From Burkholderiales bacterium (GTDB lineage Bacteria; Pseudomonadota; Gammaproteobacteria; Burkholderiales; Burkholderiaceae_C), in assembly GCA_016223165.1 (NCBI GenBank), contig JACRPO010000009.1, positions 1,488,001 through 1,552,000 of the forward strand: a stretch of DNA of 64,000 nucleotides, given 5' to 3'. This document shows positions 43,814 to 54,073 of this stretch, one piece after another. The position numbers were made by a program, and so were the translations under genes. The stretch's first letter is position 1. Each line of letters begins with the position of its first letter. The notes beneath the pieces were generated by a model that saw only the letters and a list, made by a program, of their open reading frames with translations, was not told the origin of the DNA and made no database searches.

Positions 43814-44461
43814 TCAGGCATCCGAGACATCCGAGACATACGGATTCGTGCGCCGCTCGCGCCCGAAGCTGCTCTCGGGCCCGTGGCCAGGGATGAAGAC
43901 GGTACCGTCGCCGAGCGGCCACAGGCGCTGAGTGATGCTGGCGATCAGCATGTCGTGGTCGCCGCCGGGGAAGTCGGTGCGGCCGATGCTGCCGGCGAAG
44001 AGCACGTCGCCGACGAAGGCGCGGCCGGCCTCGGCGCTGTGGAAGACCACGTGCCCGGGCGTGTGCCCGGGGCAATGGTGCACGTCGAGCTTGCTCTCGC
44101 CCACTTGCACCGTGTCGCCCTCGTGCAGCCAGCGCGTGGGTGTGAACGGCTCGGCCGGCGCGAGACCGAACATGCGCGACTGCTGCGCGAGGCCGTCGAT
44201 CCAGAACTGGTCGCCCTCGTGCGGGCCGACGATGGGCAGGCCGAGCTCGCGCGCCAGCGTGCCGGTGCCGCCGGCATGGTCGATGTGCGCGTGCGTGAGC
44301 AGGATCTGCTTCAACGTCACGCCGAGCTCGTGCACCGCCGCCTTGATGCGCGGCAGGTCGCCGCCCGGGTCGATGACGGCGCCTTCCATCGTGCGGTCGC
44401 ACCAGACGATGGAGCAGTTCTGCTGGAACGGGGTGACGGGGAGCGTGCGGTAGCGGAGCAT
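43814..44461 (-). CDS. MBL-fold hydrolase (glyoxalase II-like)
   Basis: LTHAHIDHAGG, HCPGHTPGHVVF, GDVLFAGSIGRTDFPGGD, FIPGHGPESSFGRERRTNPYV. Confidence 0.93.
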   Translation of the reverse strand: MLRYRTLPVTPFQQNCSIVWCDRTMEGAVIDPGGDLPRIKAAVHELGVTLKQILLTHAHIDHAGGTGTLARELGLPIVGPHEGDQFWIDGLAQQSRMFGLAPAEPFTPTRWLHEGDTVQVGESKLDVHHCPGHTPGHVVFHSAEAGRAFVGDVLFAGSIGRTDFPGGDHDMLIASITQRLWPLGDGTVFIPGHGPESSFGRERRTNPYVSDVSDA

Positions 44462-44558
44462 GGGCTTGCGGGAGAACGCTGCAGCGGCCGCGCCGGCGAG
44501 GGTGTGCCGCAGCCTGCGCGCAAGTATCGCCGGCCGGCGCCGGGCAACCCGCGCCGCA

Positions 44559-45623
44559 TCAGCCGCGCGTGCGCAGCGCCTCCTCGACGCAGTAGGCCGG
44601 GCCACGCTCGATGCGCTGGTGGTACGAGGCATGCGCGTCGCTGCCGGCCGGCCAGTCGGCGAGGAAGCGGCGCCGCCAGGCATCGGCGTCGTACTCGATG
44701 GCGATGCCTTCGGCGAAGACCTCGTCGCGCCGCACGCCGAAGCGCCGCTCGCGGCCCTCGAACGGCGAAAGCGCGACACGGGTCAGCAGGCCCGCCGGGT
44801 CGCCGCCGAAGTTGGGCATGCCGGCGGCGCCGTTGTTCAGCACCCAGCGCTCACCCGCCGGCGCAGGTGCGGACGCCGCTGCAAATGCCGGCTCAGGTGC
44901 AGACGCAGTTGCATCTGCGGCCGAGGACGCGGACAGCTCGCAGAACACCGGCAGGCAGGTGTGGCTGCAGGCGAAGGCCTGCACGCCGGCGCGCACACAC
45001 CAGCGGCGTGCCGCTTCGCGCCGCGCCGCCTCGGCCAGGTGCTCCTGCGCGAAGCCCCAGCCGGCGAGCGACTCGGCGTCGCCGTGCACGAGGCCGACGC
45101 GCCAGGGGCCCACCGAGGCCGGCTGCCACATCGGCAGCGCCGCCAGCTCGGCGCGCTGCGCCGGGCCGGCCGCGCCGCGCAGGCGCGCGAGGATGCGGTT
45201 GCTGCGCTCGACCACCGCGTCGCCCACCCAGGCCGGGTAGGCGCAGCCGCAGCCGGCATCCGCACCCGGCATGTCATCCGGCAGGTCGCCCACCGGCACG
45301 GCGGCGATCTCGGTCTCGACGTTGCCGCGCTGCGCCGCGTGCGCGAGCACCTCGCGCTGCACGCGCGCGAAGACGGCGGGGTCGATGTCGAACCAGTGGA
45401 AGTCGCCGTTGAAGACGAGCGCACGGCGGCCGCGCTCGCGCTCGAAGAGGCGCAGCACCTGCTGCAGCGCCGGCTCGTTGCCGTAGAGGCCGCCGACGAC
45501 GTAGAGCACATCGAGGTCGCGCAGGCCCGCGGGCACCTCGGCCTGCGCGATGTCCTCGGGCCGATAGCGATAGCGCAGCGGGCAGGAGCGGCCGGGAGCG
45601 GCGGACTCGGTGTCGGGGTTCAT
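44559..45623 (-). CDS. Metallophosphoesterase-like protein
   Basis: VVGGLYGNEPALQQVLRLFERERGRRALVFNGDFHWFD, VGLVHGDAES, FACSHTCLPVF: calcineurin-like phosphoesterase pattern; start overlaps the stop of the upstream ATPase gene (GTGATG). Confidence 0.65.
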   Translation of the reverse strand: MNPDTESAAPGRSCPLRYRYRPEDIAQAEVPAGLRDLDVLYVVGGLYGNEPALQQVLRLFERERGRRALVFNGDFHWFDIDPAVFARVQREVLAHAAQRGNVETEIAAVPVGDLPDDMPGADAGCGCAYPAWVGDAVVERSNRILARLRGAAGPAQRAELAALPMWQPASVGPWRVGLVHGDAESLAGWGFAQEHLAEAARREAARRWCVRAGVQAFACSHTCLPVFCELSASSAADATASAPEPAFAAASAPAPAGERWVLNNGAAGMPNFGGDPAGLLTRVALSPFEGRERRFGVRRDEVFAEGIAIEYDADAWRRRFLADWPAGSDAHASYHQRIERGPAYCVEEALRTRG

Positions 45624-46531
45624 CACGCGACTCCTCGAGCGCGACCGTCGACGAGCGCCGGCGCGAGGTGGACCTCGTCGGCCGGCGCGCCGAGCCCGGG
45701 CCCGGGCCTGGCGACGGCGCGGTACACCTGCGCCAGCGACTCGGCGTCGACACGCTCCACGGGCAGGTCCCAGACGAGCCGGCCCTCGCGCAGGCCGATC
45801 ACGCGCCCGGCCAGCCGCGGCAGCAGCGCCGGATGGTGCAGCACCGTGAGCAGCGTCGCGCCCTGCGCCACGCCGGCGAGCACGGCGCAGGCCTCTTCCA
45901 CCGCCGTGGGGTCGAGCGCCGAAGTCGGCTCGTCGGCAAGCACGAGGCGCGGCCGCTGCAGGCGCAGGCGCGCCAGCGCCAGCTTCTGCCGCTCGCCGCC
46001 GGAGAGCCGGTCGGCGCGCTGATCGGCCAGGGCGGCGAGGCCCAGCTCGGCCAGCGCCGCTTCGGCCTCGGCGCGCAGCGCGGGTGATGGCAGGCGCGCC
46101 CAGCTGCGCCAGCCGGGCCAGCGCGCGAGCGCGCCGATGAGCACGTTCTCGCGCGCCGTGAGCCGCGGCACCGGGTGCAGGCCCTGCATCATCTGCCCGA
46201 CTTCGGCGCGCAGCTCGCGCAGCGCGCGCGCCGGCAAGGCGGGGCCGAGCTCGCGCCCGAGTTCACGCCCGAGAACACGCACGCGCCCGGTGGTGGCCGG
46301 CACGAAACCGCCGAGCACGCGCAGCAGCGTGCTCTTGCCCGCGCCGTTGGCGCCGACGATGGCCACGCGCTCGCCGGCGCGCACGGCCAGGCGCGGCAGT
46401 TCGAGCAGCACGCGGCCGCCGCGCACGACGGCGAGCCCGTCGATCTCCACGGCGAGCGGCGTCGCTGCGGCCGCCGCCTGCATGGCGGTGCCCGCCGCCA
46501 TGGCCGCCGGCGTGAGCACCGAAGCGTTCAC
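45623..46531 (-). CDS. ABC transporter ATPase, PhnC-like
   Basis: VGANGAGKSTLLR, LSGGERQKLALARLRLQRPRLVLADEPTSALDP; GTG start overlaps the permease stop. Confidence 0.88.
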   Translation of the reverse strand: MNASVLTPAAMAAGTAMQAAAAATPLAVEIDGLAVVRGGRVLLELPRLAVRAGERVAIVGANGAGKSTLLRVLGGFVPATTGRVRVLGRELGRELGPALPARALRELRAEVGQMMQGLHPVPRLTARENVLIGALARWPGWRSWARLPSPALRAEAEAALAELGLAALADQRADRLSGGERQKLALARLRLQRPRLVLADEPTSALDPTAVEEACAVLAGVAQGATLLTVLHHPALLPRLAGRVIGLREGRLVWDLPVERVDAESLAQVYRAVARPGPGLGAPADEVHLAPALVDGRARGVA

Positions 46532-47445
46532 AGCAGCGCCTGCCGCACGCGCCGCGAGAGCGCATCGAAGACCATCACCAGCGCCACCACCACGAGCAGC
46601 AGCGTCGCCAGCCGGCTCCACTGGAAGAGCGACACGGCCTCGGAGATGAGCAGGCCGAGGCCGCCGGCCCCGATGAGCCCGAGCACCGTCGAGTCGCGGA
46701 TGTTGAACTCCCACACATAGAGGTGGTGGCTCACGAACTGCGGCAGCACCGAGGGCAGGAGGGCCTGGAAGAACACCTGCGCCGGCGTCGCGCCGGTGGC
46801 GCGCACGGCGTCGACGGCGGCCATGTCGAGCGTCTCCACGCTCTCGGCGAAGAGCTTGCCATAGGTGCCCATCGAGTGCAGCGCGATGGCGAGGATGCCC
46901 GCTGTCGGCCCGAGCCCGACGATGCCCACCAGCAGCAGGCCGAAGACGAGCGTGTGGATGGCGCGCGCCGCATCGAGCAGGCCCTTGGCCGGCGCGGCGA
47001 GCGCGCGCGGCGCATGCAGGTTGCGCGCCGTGGCCAGGGCCAGCGGCAGCGCCAGCAGCGCGCCGAGCAGCGAGCCGAGCGTCGCGATCTGGAAGGTGAC
47101 CCAGGCGGCGCGGCCCAGCGCGGCGAGGAAACCGGCCTCGGCCTCGCGCCGGTTCTCCACGCGCAGCAGCGTGCCGTCGTCGCTGCGGTACTCGAGCCGC
47201 TCGGCGCCGGTCCACAGGTCGACGAAGCTCGGCCGGGCGAACTCGCCGATCGACTTCAGCAGGTTGGCAAGCGGGTTGCGCCCGAGCGAGAGCTCGCCCG
47301 CCGCCCACAGCGAACCGAGGCAGGCCGCGACGAGCAGCGCATAGGCCAGCGCCAGCACGAGGAAGCGCAGCCGCCGCGGCGCGAGTCCGGCCGCGGCGTG
47401 CACGCCGACAGCAGCTTCCAGGCCGGCGCCGGCGGTGGCGCTCAC
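46528..47445 (-). CDS. ABC transporter permease, PhnE-like
   Basis: GKLFAESVETLDMAAVDAVRATGATPAQVFFQALLPSVLPQFVSHHLYVWEFNIRDSTVLGLIGAGGLG. Confidence 0.88.
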   Translation of the reverse strand: MSATAGAGLEAAVGVHAAAGLAPRRLRFLVLALAYALLVAACLGSLWAAGELSLGRNPLANLLKSIGEFARPSFVDLWTGAERLEYRSDDGTLLRVENRREAEAGFLAALGRAAWVTFQIATLGSLLGALLALPLALATARNLHAPRALAAPAKGLLDAARAIHTLVFGLLLVGIVGLGPTAGILAIALHSMGTYGKLFAESVETLDMAAVDAVRATGATPAQVFFQALLPSVLPQFVSHHLYVWEFNIRDSTVLGLIGAGGLGLLISEAVSLFQWSRLATLLLVVVALVMVFDALSRRVRQALL

Positions 47446-47463
47446 TTCGGGCTCACCTCGGCC

Positions 47464-48411
47464 TCACTTCGGGCTCAGCTTGCCGGTCGCGAGGCCGGCA
47501 TCGCGAATCGGCTTGTAGAAGGCGTTGTCGGTCTCGACGAAGCCGGTGTAGTGCGCCGGCAGCAATGCCGGCTGCGCGGCGAGCAACCCACCCACTTCGG
47601 CCAGCGCCGAGCGCAAGCGCGCGACGAAGGCGGCGTCGCCGGCCAGCGCCTCGCTCACCGCGAACGCATCGTTGGGCAGCGGCGGCGATTGCCAGATCAC
47701 CTTGCTGCGCTCGGCCTTGATGAGCCCCTGCTCGATCATCGCGTTGCGGTTGCGGTTGTAGTCGGCCCCGGCGTCGAGCTGGCCGGCGGCGACCTGCGTT
47801 TCGATTGCCTGGTGCTTGGTGTAGAGCACGCGCCCGAAGTGCCGCTCGGGGTCGATGCCCTGCTGCATGAACAGGTGCAGCGGGATCAGGTAGCCCGAGG
47901 TCGAGCCCTTGTCGCCGAAGGCGAAACTGCGGCCGCGGCCCTTGGCGCCGAGCAGGTCCTGCACGCTCGCGAGGCCCGAGTCCGGGTGCGTGACGATGAG
48001 CGCGAAGTACTCCGGCTTGCCGTCGTAGAGGATGGTCGACACCACCTTCGCGCCGGCGGCGTGGTTGGCGAGCACGTAGCCCCACGGCCCCATCAGCGCC
48101 AGATCGGTCTCGCCGTTGGCGAGCGACTTGGCCAGGCCCTCCCAGGTGTCCACGGTGCGCAACTGCACGGGCTGCGCCAGCCGGCGCGACAGGTGCTCGG
48201 CCAGCGGTCGGTAGGTGGCGTCGTTGCGCTCGCGGTCGGGCTGGAAGAGGCCGACGCCGAAGCGCAGCGGCGGCAAGCTGCCTTGCGCGGCGGCGCGGCC
48301 AGGCCGTGCGAGCAGCCCCGCGCCGAGGGGGGCCGCTGCGAGGGCTCCCCACGTGCCGAGCGCGCCCAGGTGGCGCAGCGCGCGGCGTCGGGGTGCGGCG
48401 ATCTTCGTCAT
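47464..48411 (-). CDS. PhnD-like ABC transporter substrate-binding protein
   Basis: RFGVGLFQPDRERNDATYRPLAEHLSRRL...DLALMGPWGYVLANH...GSTSGYLIPLHLF; ATGA overlap with TIGR04282-like gene. Confidence 0.85.
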   Translation of the reverse strand: MTKIAAPRRRALRHLGALGTWGALAAAPLGAGLLARPGRAAAQGSLPPLRFGVGLFQPDRERNDATYRPLAEHLSRRLAQPVQLRTVDTWEGLAKSLANGETDLALMGPWGYVLANHAAGAKVVSTILYDGKPEYFALIVTHPDSGLASVQDLLGAKGRGRSFAFGDKGSTSGYLIPLHLFMQQGIDPERHFGRVLYTKHQAIETQVAAGQLDAGADYNRNRNAMIEQGLIKAERSKVIWQSPPLPNDAFAVSEALAGDAAFVARLRSALAEVGGLLAAQPALLPAHYTGFVETDNAFYKPIRDAGLATGKLSPK

Positions 48412-49148
48412 GTCGAGTTCTCCCGGATCGATTCGTTGGGGTTGGGGTTGGAATTGGGGACAGGAACGGGGCCGGGGACGGTGATGCCGAGCTCGCGGCG
48501 CCAGGCCGGCGGCAGGTACACGAGGTCTTCGGGCACATCGATGTCGGCCACCGGGGCCAGCTCGGCGATGCGCAGGCCGGCACGCGCGGCGCGTGCGCGC
48601 GTGTGCTGCATCACCTGCGGCGTGCTCCAGGCCATGCCGGCGAAGAGCTCAGGCGCCGGCCGCGCCAGGCCGACGAGCGCATAGCCGCCGTCGAGCGCGG
48701 GCACGAACACGGCGTCGTGCCCCGCCCCGACCGGCGTGACTGCCCCGACTGCCTCGACTGCTGTAACTGCCGCACCCGCCTGCCGGATCATCGCCGCGTC
48801 GAGCCCCGGTGCATCGGTGCCCATGAGCAGCGCGGCGCGATGCAAGCGCAGCGTGCGCTCGAGCGCGCGTGCCATGCGCTCGCCGAGGTCGCCCTCGCCC
48901 TGGCCGGTGATTCGCAGGGCCGGGTGGGCGCGGCCGAGTTCGACGAAGACCGGATGGGCCGCGCCGTCCGGGGTGACGCAAAGCTCCAGCCCCTCGCACC
49001 CCGCGGCGGCCGCCTGCGCCACCGCATGCACGAGCATGCGCTCGGCGAGCGCCGCCGCCCCGGCGGCCCCGAGGCCGCCGGCCAGGCGCGTCTTCGCCTG
49101 CCCGGCGATCGGCGCGCGTGCGAAGACGATGACGGCGCAGCCCTTCAC
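48408..49148 (-). CDS. TIGR04282-type arsenosugar-biosynthesis-associated glycosyltransferase (DUF2064)
   Basis: VIVFARAPIAGQAKTRLAGGLGAAGAAALAERML...LLMGTDAPGLD...FVPALDGGYALVGL; GTG start overlaps the TIGR04283 stop. Confidence 0.88.
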   Translation of the reverse strand: MKGCAVIVFARAPIAGQAKTRLAGGLGAAGAAALAERMLVHAVAQAAAAGCEGLELCVTPDGAAHPVFVELGRAHPALRITGQGEGDLGERMARALERTLRLHRAALLMGTDAPGLDAAMIRQAGAAVTAVEAVGAVTPVGAGHDAVFVPALDGGYALVGLARPAPELFAGMAWSTPQVMQHTRARAARAGLRIAELAPVADIDVPEDLVYLPPAWRRELGITVPGPVPVPNSNPNPNESIRENST

Positions 49149-49816
49149 CGGTAGGCCTCGGCCAGCGCCTGCGCCGACTCGCCGCGCCAGTAGCGCCAGC
49201 GCAGCCGCCACATGAGGAAGATCGTCCGCCACGGCCCGCGCTGCTCCCAGCGCCGGCCCGAGGTGACGACACGCTCGCGCAGGCAGGCCGGCGCACCGTG
49301 CGCGCGCAGGCGGCGCGAGAGGTCGATGTCTTCCATCAGCGGCTGCTCGGCATAGCCGCCGATCTGCTCGAAGAGCGCGCGCTCGACGAAGATGGCCTGG
49401 TCGCCGGTGGCGATGCCGGTGAGGCGCGAGCGCCAGTTCATCAGCGCCGCCACGAGGCGCAGCACGCGCGGCCGGCCTTCGATGCGCACGTCGAAGCGGC
49501 CCCAGCGGGCACCGTCCGCCGTCGCCGCCTGCACGCGTGCGTCGGCCCACGCCGGCAGCCGCGTATCCGCATGCAGGAAGAGCAGCATGTCGCCGCGCGC
49601 CGCCGCGGCGCCGGCATTCATCTGTCGCGCGCGGCCGGGCTCGGCGACGAGCACGAGGTCGGCCGCGGCGGCGGCGATGTCGGTGGTGCCGTCGTCGCTG
49701 CCGCCATCGACGACGATGACCTCGGCACCCCGCCCGCGCAACGGCGCCAGCGCGGCCAGCGTGGCGGCGATGCCGGCCGCCTCGCGCAGCGCGGGGATGA
49801 CGATCGACAGGCGCAT
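49145..49816 (-). CDS. TIGR04283-type arsenosugar-biosynthesis-associated glycosyltransferase (GT2)
   Basis: MRLSIVIPALREAAGIAATLAAL...VIVVDGGSDDGTTDIA...GRARQMNAGAAAARGDMLLFLHADT...GDQAIFVERALFEQIGGY. Confidence 0.92.
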   Translation of the reverse strand: MRLSIVIPALREAAGIAATLAALAPLRGRGAEVIVVDGGSDDGTTDIAAAAADLVLVAEPGRARQMNAGAAAARGDMLLFLHADTRLPAWADARVQAATADGARWGRFDVRIEGRPRVLRLVAALMNWRSRLTGIATGDQAIFVERALFEQIGGYAEQPLMEDIDLSRRLRAHGAPACLRERVVTSGRRWEQRGPWRTIFLMWRLRWRYWRGESAQALAEAYR

Positions 49817-49836
49817 CGGGACAGCGATGGGGCGTT

Positions 49837-49863
49837 GGGCGCTATGGGCGCTATGGGCGCTAT
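49837..49863. repeat. 9-bp x3 perfect tandem repeat (GGGCGCTAT)3
   Basis: Read directly, between the DUF547 stop and TIGR04283 start. Confidence 0.9.
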
Positions 49864-49898
49864 GGAGCAGCGACCCGGTCGGCGCAGCCGGCCGGGGC

Positions 49899-50818
49899 TC
49901 AACGCACGTCGTTCAGCTTCCAGTCGTACTCGAGGAAGCCGATCTCGACCTGCGCGCCGCGCACGCGCTCGCGGTCGGCCGGCGTGTCGGCCAGCTGGTC
50001 GGCGTAGCGCGCCGCGAAGGCCGGCAGCGAGGCAATGCCGCGCAGGCCGAGCCGGAAGTCCTCGCCGAACCAGTCGAAGATCTTGTTCACCTCGAGCCGG
50101 CCGCGCGGCACGTTGTAGCGGTTGCGCGAGCGGTCGCTCATGAAGCGCAGCGCCTGCTCGTCGAGCTGCGCGTCGAGCCGCTCGGGGACGAAAGCCTCTT
50201 CGCGCAGCGCCGGGCAGCCGATGCTGGCGCAGTTGACGGCGAAGTGCACGCGCGGGTCGTCGTAGGCGCCGCGCTTGCGCAGCATCTCGTGCTCGATGTC
50301 GTCGAGCGAGACCTGGGTGCCCAGGAGCGGCACCCACCTCGGCTTCCACGGGGTCTGGAAGAGGCTGCCGAGGTCCTTGATCGACTCGAGTTTCGGGTAC
50401 TTCGTGAGGATCAGCTCGACCGTGAAGGCGTTGTAGGCGTTGATCAGGAAGGCCATGCGCTGCGGCTTGCTCCAGCCGGCGAAGGTGGCCTCGGGCACCG
50501 CCGAGAGCGCCTCGAGGTAGGCCTTCAGCGCCGCGCGCTCGCCGGCGAAGGCGGCATAACGCACCTGCGAAGCCTGGCCGCCGCGCAGCGCGAGCACATG
50601 CTTCTTCAGCAGCGCCGTCCAGGCGGCGTGGCTGTGGTCGAAGGCCCCCTGCGCCGAGGCCGCAGGCGCTGCCACGAGGCCCGCGAGGCCCAAGGCCAGC
50701 GCCAGCGCGCCGGCCGACGAGCCGGCGAGAAGGCTCCGGCGCTGCACCTGCATGCGCGACTGCATCCGAACCTGCATCGCCGGGTTCATCGCCGCGGGCG
50801 AGGATGCTGTATCGCCGC

Positions 50819-50822
<4 letters not shown>
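49899..50822 (-). CDS. DUF547 domain-containing exported protein
   Basis: RMAFLINAYNAFTVELILTKYP...FAVNCASIGCPALREEAF; signal sequence; ATGA overlap with arsS stop. Confidence 0.92.
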
Positions 50823-51823
<1,001 letters not shown>

Positions 51824-52052
51824 GGGCGGCGGTCGGGGGCGGCGGTCGGGGCGGCGGACAGGGCAGGCGCGATGCGGCCGATGCATGCGAAGTGGGCAAC
51901 GACCGATTCGTCGTCGTCGAGCCTATTACGCTTACAGCCGACGGAGCGGATGCGGGCGCGGACAAACCCGCGGTGGACGTGTTGTAACCCAGGTGGGCGA
52001 GACGCGCGGCGGGAGGGGCGATCGGGCTCGGCCCGGCTCGGCGCGGCCCGGC

Positions 52053-52529
52053 TCAGTGCTTGTGCCCGGAGTGCCCCGAGTTGCCGGCGGACCCTCCTGC
52101 CAGCGGCCGCACCGGCGCCTTCACTTCCACCGTCTCGCGCTTGCCGCCCGCGCCTTCGACGACCAGCGTCACGGTCACGGTGTCGCCGGGCTGCACTTGC
52201 TGCTTGAGGTCCATCAGCATCACGTGGTAGCCACCGGGCTTGAGCTCGACCGGCTTGCCCGCCGGCAACTCGAGCGCGGTGACGGCGCGCATCCTCATCG
52301 TGCTGCCTTCCATCACCATCTCGTGGATCTCCACCACGCCGGCGACCGGCGAGCTGACGGCGACGACCTTGCCGCCCGCGGCCGAGGTGATCTGGCCGAA
52401 CATGCCGGTGGCTTTCTGCTGCGCGACGGTGCCGCGCACCCAGGCGTCCTTGACGGTGGTCTGGGCATGGGCCGTGGCGGCGAGGCACAGGGCCAGCGCG
52501 GCGGCCGCGAGGCTCGGGGCAGGTCTCAT
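52053..52529 (-). CDS. Copper chaperone PCu(A)C family protein
   Basis: VKDAWVRGTVAQQKATGMFGQITSAAGGKVVAVSSPVAGVVEIHEMVMEGSTMRMRAV...LKPGGYHVMLMDLK; His-rich tail. Confidence 0.93.
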   Translation of the reverse strand: MRPAPSLAAAALALCLAATAHAQTTVKDAWVRGTVAQQKATGMFGQITSAAGGKVVAVSSPVAGVVEIHEMVMEGSTMRMRAVTALELPAGKPVELKPGGYHVMLMDLKQQVQPGDTVTVTLVVEGAGGKRETVEVKAPVRPLAGGSAGNSGHSGHKH

Positions 52530-52754
52530 GAACGTCTCTCCTTCGGGTCGTTGGCAACCATTGTCGCGGTGGCGCAGAGGCATGGCGCACGGTGGTCGCA
52601 CTCGCGCGCATGGCGCCGCACGGACCGACGGCGCCAGTCAGGAGAGGAACGCAGGCGCGCGCGGTTGCGCGCTCAGCCACGCGAGAGGCGTGCGTGGCGC
52701 ATCAGGCCGCAAACGAAGTCGACATCATGAGCTCGACCTTCAGAGCCCACCCGT

Positions 52755-53294
52755 TCAGCCGCCCGCGAGCTCGCGCTCGTGCATCCAGGCCGCGTGCCTG
52801 GGCGCGCGCTTCGTGCGGCTCCACTCCTCGAGCATCTGCCACTTCACCTCGTCGAGCCTGGCGCTCATCTCGGCGGTGGCGGTGTCGGCGGCGAGCTCGA
52901 CACGGTGGCCGCTCGGGTCGAAGAAGTAGATCGACTGGAAGATCGTGTGGTCGGTGGGGCCGAGCACGGCAATGCCGCGCGCCTCGAGCCGGGCCTTCGT
53001 CTCCTCGAGCGCGGCGACGCTCTCGACCTTGAAGGCGATGTGCTGCACCCACTCGGGCGTGTTCGGGTCGCGGCCCTGCGCCGGCGAATTCGGCAGCTCG
53101 AAGAAGGCGAGCACGTTGCCGCCACCGGCATCGAGGAAGACGTGCATGTACGGATCGGCCTCGTGCGTGCTCGGCACGCGGTCCTCGGCGATGGCGAGCA
53201 CGAACTCCATGCCCAGGTGCTCGCGGTACCAGTTCACCGTTTCCCTGGCGTCGCGGCAGCGGTAGGCGACGTGGTGGATGCGCTGGATCTTCAT
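52755..53294 (-). CDS. VOC family (glyoxalase/dioxygenase-like) protein
   Basis: IHHVAYRCRDARETVNWYREHLGMEFVLA...PSGHRVELAADT. Confidence 0.88.
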   Translation of the reverse strand: MKIQRIHHVAYRCRDARETVNWYREHLGMEFVLAIAEDRVPSTHEADPYMHVFLDAGGGNVLAFFELPNSPAQGRDPNTPEWVQHIAFKVESVAALEETKARLEARGIAVLGPTDHTIFQSIYFFDPSGHRVELAADTATAEMSARLDEVKWQMLEEWSRTKRAPRHAAWMHERELAGG

Positions 53295-53379
53295 GGGCTG
53301 TCTCCTTGCCTGTCGTGCGTGACGTTCCCGTTGACGCGGGGGTTGCCGGGCATGCTCGCAAGCCGCGGGCGGCGCGGTC

Positions 53380-53393
53380 TTGATGTCGGTCAA
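53380..53393. promoter_or_regulatory. FNR/DNR-type box TTGATGTCGGTCAA
   Basis: Near match to TTGATNNNNATCAA, in the intergenic region between the divergent VOC and USP genes. Confidence 0.55.
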
Positions 53394-53485
53394 GCCGCGC
53401 GGCGCGGCGAGCGCCCGGCCGCTTGAACCACCGTGCGGACTAACCCGCGCTCCGCGGCAACCGGCGCGGGGCCGTTCGTTCCCGT

Positions 53486-53527
53486 TTGAGTCAGCGCAAA
53501 GACAGGCCCCCGCTGCTTGCCTAAATT
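53486..53527 (+). promoter_or_regulatory. Candidate class-II FNR/DNR-dependent promoter: box TTGAGTCAGCGCAA and -10 TAAATT
   Basis: Box centre 53492.5; -10-like TAAATT at 53522-53527 matches -41.5 geometry, about 70-110 bp upstream of the USP start. Confidence 0.5.
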
Positions 53528-53598
53528 GCGTCTCCGGCACCGGGAGCGGTCCGCACGTGAAGTGCACCTGCCCGTGCTGCTCAATCCGGGGGCCTTCC

Positions 53599-54042
53599 AT
53601 GTTCAAGCACCTACTCGTACCTGTCGATGGCAGCGAGTTGTCCGAGCGCGCCATCAAGTCGAGCGTGGAGCTCGCGCTGCAGCTCGGCGCCTCGATCACC
53701 GGCTTCGTGGCCGAGCCGCTGGCGCCGTTGCCCACGCCTGGCCGCCAGCTCGCCGCCATGCGCCAGGAGGCGCTCGAGCACGACGCGATGACCGCCGCGC
53801 ACGCCAAGGAGGTGCTGGCGCGCTTCGAGGCCGAGGCCAAGCAGGCCGGCGTGCCTTTCGTCGGCCGCCACGCGCAGGTGCCGCGCGTCGACCGCGCCAT
53901 CATCGCCGCCGCCGAGGCGCAGGGCTGCGACATGATCGTCATGGTCACGCACGGGCGCGGCGCCTTCGGCGAGTTCCTCTTCGGCTCGCAGACCAAGGCC
54001 GTGCTGGCCGGCAGCAGCCTGCCGCTGCTCGTGCTGCACTGA
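53599..54042 (+). CDS. Universal stress protein (UspA family)
   Basis: MFKHLLVPVDGSELSERAIKSSVELALQLGASITGF...DMIVMVTHGRGAFGEFLFGSQTKAVLAGSSLPLLVLH. Confidence 0.95.
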   Translation: MFKHLLVPVDGSELSERAIKSSVELALQLGASITGFVAEPLAPLPTPGRQLAAMRQEALEHDAMTAAHAKEVLARFEAEAKQAGVPFVGRHAQVPRVDRAIIAAAEAQGCDMIVMVTHGRGAFGEFLFGSQTKAVLAGSSLPLLVLH

Positions 54043-54073
54043 CCCGACCGACCCGCCGCACAGGAGCAGCCGC

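Noticed and set aside
51925-51945. Possible shared GGCTGTAA(G/C)-type promoter element upstream of arsS and near tetR (42764)
   Set aside because: 8-bp match occurring twice in 64 kb is about chance expectation; no consistent -10 partner found.
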